A stretch of DNA of 9,520 nt, taken from DASPXK01 sp035637315. GTDB taxonomy: Bacteria; Chloroflexota; UBA6077; JACCZL01. The position numbers and the translations under genes are program-made. The DNA lies in contig DASPXK010000085.1 in the NCBI GenBank assembly GCA_035637315.1, positions 1 through 9,520 of the forward strand. The letters are read 5' to 3'. The notes below the pieces were generated by a model that saw only the letters and a list, made by a program, of their open reading frames with translations, had not been told where the DNA came from and ran no database searches. Shown here piece by piece: positions 7,601 to 9,520 of this stretch (the first letter of the stretch is position 1; each line of letters opens with the position of its first letter).

Positions 7601-7948
7601 CGAGAGGCCGCGCTCGAGGGGCTAACGGTGACCAGCAGCGTTGGGTTTGGTTGGGGAGTCGGCACGGCCCATCGATCCCTCGCGAGGATCGCGCGGGCTA
7701 CCGGGGCGCTCGAAGAGGCGGAGGCTCGCTTCGGCGAGGCCCGCCAGGCGTTCACTGCCATCGGCGCGCGATTCGAGCTCGCCCGGACCCATCTCGACAT
7801 GGCCGAGCTGGCCCACGCCCGCGCCAAGCCAGCCGTCGTCTCCGCTCACCTGAAGCAGGCCCGCGAGATCTTCGCCGCCCTGCCCGTCCCAGCCTACCTG
7901 GAGCGGACCGAGCAGCTAGCCGCGCAGCTCAGTGTGTCTCTGGCGTAG
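4643..7948 (+). CDS. Zinc-ribbon / class III nucleotide cyclase / AAA-like ATPase / TPR signalling protein
   Basis: The protein has 1101 residues. Residues 1-50 form a double zinc ribbon (C3, C6, C17, C20; C28, C31, C42, C45). Residues about 76-268 are a class III cyclase domain: metal-binding D88 (FCDLVNST) and D132 (KFLGDGF), purine-contacting K128 and T210, and transition-state N217 and R221 (TNVAARL). All catalytic residues are present, and Thr at 210 instead of Asp is the class IIIb type, so adenylate cyclase activity is likely. FVGRE (288-292) opens an AAA_16/STAND-like ATPase with Walker A GEPGMGKS (317-324) and Walker B LVLMVEDLHW (442-451). A winged-helix-like region follows, then TPR-like helical pairs from about 690 to the end. 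No membrane segments are present. The family is common and multi-copy in Chloroflexota, Actinobacteria and Proteobacteria; the input signal is unknown. I infer that the TPR/ATPase part senses a ligand or protein and controls cAMP synthesis. Confidence 0.93.
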   Translation: MRCAACGADNPEAAKFCIQCGAALAAICPACGHRNPPAARFCMECGSPLDGAAPQPRPRVPDHLAQRILSSRADIEGERKQVTALFCDLVNSTTLAERLGPEGIHTLLNHVFEIALSEVHRYEGTVNKFLGDGFLALFGVPLAHEDHARRAVLAALGIQRRLAEDSTVLLPRPSGNGHDGAALEVQVRMGLNTGLVVVGRIGDDLEMDYTAVGDTTNVAARLQQLAQPGEILIGESTARLVEDHAHLEPLGPVRVKGKREPVSPFRLLGLRPRRSALEGLDEQALSRFVGREQELAILRELMDRAAQGQGQVVGLVGEPGMGKSRLLYEFRRGLAGRRLTYLEGRCLSYGSTIPYVPVLDLLRHACGIDESERPDTIVGRVRSCLQQVGMDPAEWSPYLLRLLGVKEGTELLAGLSPEAIKARTFESFRQLLLHASGKRPLVLMVEDLHWIDRTSEQCFASLAETLAEAPILLLCTYRPGYRPPWIELPNATEIRLERLEPTESLSVVQSVRQDGQVPDSLAQLILDRAEGNPFFLEELTRAIGEQGDLQSESTVPDTVQGVLMARIDRLPGEPRRVLQTASVLGREFPLQLLEAIWEGPGETDPYLLELERLDFLREQSDGPGPVYVFKHALTQDVAYESLLTTRRQALHAAAGRALEELYAGRIEEAYDRLAYHYARTDEAAKAVEYLSSLADKAARAYAHAEAVAALREAMVHAERLPVEQREQRFLELVLQLAHSLYFLGGFPETLALLLEQRERVERLGDPALSCRYQFWLAHTYTYLGEQAEAAEAAQQAIDEAKQCGDEATQGRASYVLARVGFLSCRLVEGVLHGRRAVSLLEPLGERWWLGHSHWVVGMNYLVMGELERALEAEQQARAIGEAMGDPRLQTYAAWAIGLIRVHQCEWQAGIEASQRAIERSPDALNTAVALGIAGYGYLDQGNHVAALPLLEQSVQQLAQFRFRPVEGYFRAFLSECYLQQGQLERAREAALEGLTVTSSVGFGWGVGTAHRSLARIARATGALEEAEARFGEARQAFTAIGARFELARTHLDMAELAHARAKPAVVSAHLKQAREIFAALPVPAYLERTEQLAAQLSVSLA

Positions 7949-8039
7949 CGAGCAACCGGATCCTACCACCAACCGCCCTCGGCCTCGGCGCAACGCGGCG
8001 GTGGCGGCGCGCACTTTCGCGCCCCGGAGCCGACTGCGT
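7949..8039. other. Junction of convergent genes with a small GC hairpin
   Basis: The cyclase gene and the leftward 116-codon gene converge here. GGCGCG (8006-8011) and CGCGCC (8018-8023) can pair around the loop CACTTT. The stem is only 6 base pairs and no T-tract follows on either strand, so a terminator role is possible but weakly supported. Confidence 0.3.
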
Positions 8040-8390
8040 CTAGGCGCGCTTGAGGACTTTCAGGGCGAGCTTGCGAAAGTAACGGGGGTCAGGCCCCCAC
8101 TCCTCGCCGAAGTGATGGAAATGCTCGCCTTCGAGCACCAGCTGATGGACGTCCTCGGACAGGTCCGGGCCACCGCGCTGGTCACCAATGCAGATCTCGA
8201 GCATGGTGAAGACCGCATTGGCCTGGTCGCGGTCCATCCGACCGGTCTCTACCGCGTCGAGGGCCCACAGCGCGAGGACGGCGATGGCAGCTTCAGTCTC
8301 ACGAGGAGGAGCAGCTGAATAACGCTCGGCGAGGACCTTGGCGGCTCTCGCAATGTCGGTTGGGGCGTGCGGGTCAATCGTTGTCTTCAT
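8040..8390 (-). CDS. Hypothetical 116-residue soluble protein
   Basis: I do not recognise the family. The product starts MKTTIDPHAPTDIARAAKVL and looks largely helical. It has an Ala-rich central helix (TEAAIAVLALWALDAVETG), an acidic stretch around DLSEDVHQLVLEGEH, and a basic end (RYFRKLALKVLKRA). An HFHHFGEEWG cluster near residues 90-99 holds three His residues and could be a metal or ligand site, but this is a guess. No signal peptide or clear membrane segment is present; the central helix is too short and is interrupted by charges. The GC-rich codon use matches the neighbours. No good Shine-Dalgarno sequence precedes the ATG at 8390. It runs opposite to both neighbours and appears to be a single-gene unit. 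Confidence 0.65.
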   Translation of the reverse strand: MKTTIDPHAPTDIARAAKVLAERYSAAPPRETEAAIAVLALWALDAVETGRMDRDQANAVFTMLEICIGDQRGGPDLSEDVHQLVLEGEHFHHFGEEWGPDPRYFRKLALKVLKRA

Positions 8391-8415
8391 CTCGGCTGGC
8401 TATCGGCATCTCGTG

Positions 8416-8427
8416 CTGATGAATCAG
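8416..8427. promoter_or_regulatory. Short palindrome in the divergent intergenic region
   Basis: CTGAT-GA-ATCAG is a perfect 5+2+5 inverted repeat located 26 bases upstream of the leftward hypothetical gene. A TTGACG -35-like box for that gene lies at 8444-8439 on the minus strand, so the palindrome would lie across its -10 region, where an operator might be expected. Such a short palindrome can occur by chance. Confidence 0.2.
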
Positions 8428-8498
8428 TGTCCCGGATGCGTCAAGTACCTCGTGCCAGATTTGTCTGGTCTTCCCAATACTACCCACTTCGCCGATTA

Positions 8499-8528
8499 TT
8501 GCCAGCCACGCCGGCCAACGGCTAGAAT
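8499..8528 (+). promoter_or_regulatory. Sigma70-type promoter of the ATP-grasp gene
   Basis: TTGCCA (8499-8504, five of six to consensus) and TAGAAT (8523-8528, five of six) are separated by 18 bases. Start of transcription is expected near 8535, giving a leader of about 40 bases with the ribosome binding site. The surrounding 8400-8575 stretch is clearly richer in A+T than the genes. Confidence 0.6.
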
Positions 8529-8564
8529 CCCGAGTAAGCCGACTCTTTTAGTCAACAATTCTCT

Positions 8565-8570
8565 GGAAGG
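8565..8570 (+). promoter_or_regulatory. Ribosome binding site of the ATP-grasp gene
   Basis: GGAAGG lies 3 bases before the ATG at 8574. The spacing is short, but the ATG is the only start that keeps the full N-terminal domain. Confidence 0.45.
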
Positions 8571-8573
8571 CGG

Positions 8574-9520
8574 ATGAGAGTGGCCAGGCCGATCGGCATC
8601 CTCTACGAGCATCCAGAGTGGTTCTCGCCGCTGTTCGCTGAGCTCGATCGGCGTGACCTGCCGTACGAGCGGATCGCCGCTCACGAGCATCGCTTCGATC
8701 CAAGCGCGCGGTCATCCCCGTACAGCCTGGTGGTGAACAGGGTCAGCCCCTCGTCCTACCTGCGCGGGCATACCAGCGCCATCTTCCACGCCCAGCAGTA
8801 CCTGGCCCACCTTGAGGCGATCGGCGTGCCATTGGTGAACGGCTCTCGCGCGCACGCCTTCGAGACTTCCAAGGCGCGCCAGCTTACGCTGCTGGCGGCG
8901 CTCGACCTCCCGCATCCGCGCAGTCAGGTCGTCAATCATGTTTCCCAGATCGAGGCCGCCGCCGGGGAGCTGAGCTTCCCGATCATCGTCAAGCCGAACG
9001 TCGGCGGCAGCGGCGCCCTGATGCGCCGGCTCGCTACGCCGGCTGAGCTGAGCCATGCTCTCGTCAATGGCGAACTGGCGGGCGCGCTTGGGCTGGACCA
9101 TACCGCCATCGTGCAGGAATACCATCCGCCGCGCGACGGCTCGATAGTACGGGTCGAGGCACTGGACGGTCGCTTCCTGTACGCCATTCGGATCTACAGC
9201 GACCCGACCGAGGGCTTCAATCTGTGCCCGGCCGACATCTGCCAGGTCCCGGATGCTGGCCAGCCTTCAGCCTCGACGGCGCCGGACGGCTTCGACTTTT
9301 GCCCGGCCGACGTGCCGGCGCGCACGTCCATGAGGGCCGAGGTTGTCGAGCCACCCGCCCATGTGATCGCGTCGGTCCTGCGAATCTTCCGCGCCGCCGA
9401 AATCGACGTCGGCGGCGTCGAGTACCTCGAGAGCGAGCGCGACGGCGAGCTCTACTTCTACGACGTGAACGCGCTCTCCAACTTCGTCACGGACGCGCCG
9501 ACGCTGCTGGGCTTCGACCC
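8574..9520 (+). CDS. RimK-like ATP-grasp family ligase, 3' end beyond window
   Basis: The frame is open from the ATG to the right edge: 315 complete codons, probably lacking only a short C-terminal tail. The N-terminal 90 or so residues form a pre-ATP-grasp domain (IGILYEHPEWF, VVNRVSPSSYL). ATP-grasp motifs follow: FPIIVKPNVGGSG (136-148; K140 and the glycine-rich loop bind ATP), IVQEYHPPRDGS (179-190), the GGVEYL strand (280-285) and YFYDVNALSNF (294-304; D297 and N299 bind Mg). The family joins a carboxylate to an amine or thiol via an acylphosphate; RimK-type members ligate amino acids to peptides or proteins. The substrate here cannot be read from sequence. Two CPAD motifs, GFNLCPADI (214-222) and GFDFCPADV (239-247), are unusual. 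It has its own promoter and is divergent from the gene at 8390. Confidence 0.88.
   Translation, partial: MRVARPIGILYEHPEWFSPLFAELDRRDLPYERIAAHEHRFDPSARSSPYSLVVNRVSPSSYLRGHTSAIFHAQQYLAHLEAIGVPLVNGSRAHAFETSKARQLTLLAALDLPHPRSQVVNHVSQIEAAAGELSFPIIVKPNVGGSGALMRRLATPAELSHALVNGELAGALGLDHTAIVQEYHPPRDGSIVRVEALDGRFLYAIRIYSDPTEGFNLCPADICQVPDAGQPSASTAPDGFDFCPADVPARTSMRAEVVEPPAHVIASVLRIFRAAEIDVGGVEYLESERDGELYFYDVNALSNFVTDAPTLLGFD

Overview
This is a GC-rich bacterial chromosomal window with mostly ordinary single-copy genes. The gene set includes a tandem DUF427 protein, a zinc-ribbon/class III cyclase/AAA-type ATPase/TPR giant, a RimK-like ATP-grasp enzyme and a HicB/HicA pair. It also carries G-rich palindromic interspersed repeats (CCCCCTCTCCC, 6-nt loop, GGGAGAGGGGG, then a GTGAGGGC tail). 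Together these suggest Chloroflexota, perhaps near Thermomicrobia. That placement is an inference from family content and recollection of similar repeats, not a search result. No rRNA, tRNA, CRISPR array, transposase or phage gene was seen.

Layout, left to right. Minus strand 1-534: the N-terminal 178 codons of a DUF427 protein that runs off the left edge. 535-746: intergenic, with one copy of the palindromic repeat. Minus strand 3553-747: a two-gene operon. Its first gene encodes a cytosolic gluzincin (thermolysin-like HExxH...E) metallopeptidase and its second a stand-alone ComEC/Rec2-type metallo-beta-lactamase-fold hydrolase. The two genes are joined by a 4-base GTGA overlap. The operon has a good extended -10 promoter placed so close to the ATG that the mRNA should be (nearly) leaderless. 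Direct copies of the palindromic repeat flank it on both sides. 3554-3878: promoter, two repeat copies, then about 200 bases with no convincing gene.

Plus strand 3879-4349: a HicB-like antitoxin followed by a HicA-like toxin gene broken by a +1 frameshift. 4643-7948: a 1101-residue signalling protein with a double zinc ribbon, class IIIb-type cyclase, STAND/AAA-like ATPase and TPR-like helical repeats. 8040-8390, minus strand: an unrecognised 116-residue protein convergent with the cyclase gene. 8574-9520, plus strand: an ATP-grasp ligase, cut by the right edge, with a clear sigma70-type promoter and ribosome binding site.

The genes do not form one pathway. The most interesting unit is the peptidase-MBL operon: two predicted cytosolic zinc-dependent hydrolases under tight translational coupling, in a repeat-bracketed cassette. 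It could be an uncharacterised processing or conflict module, but the sequence alone does not prove a function.
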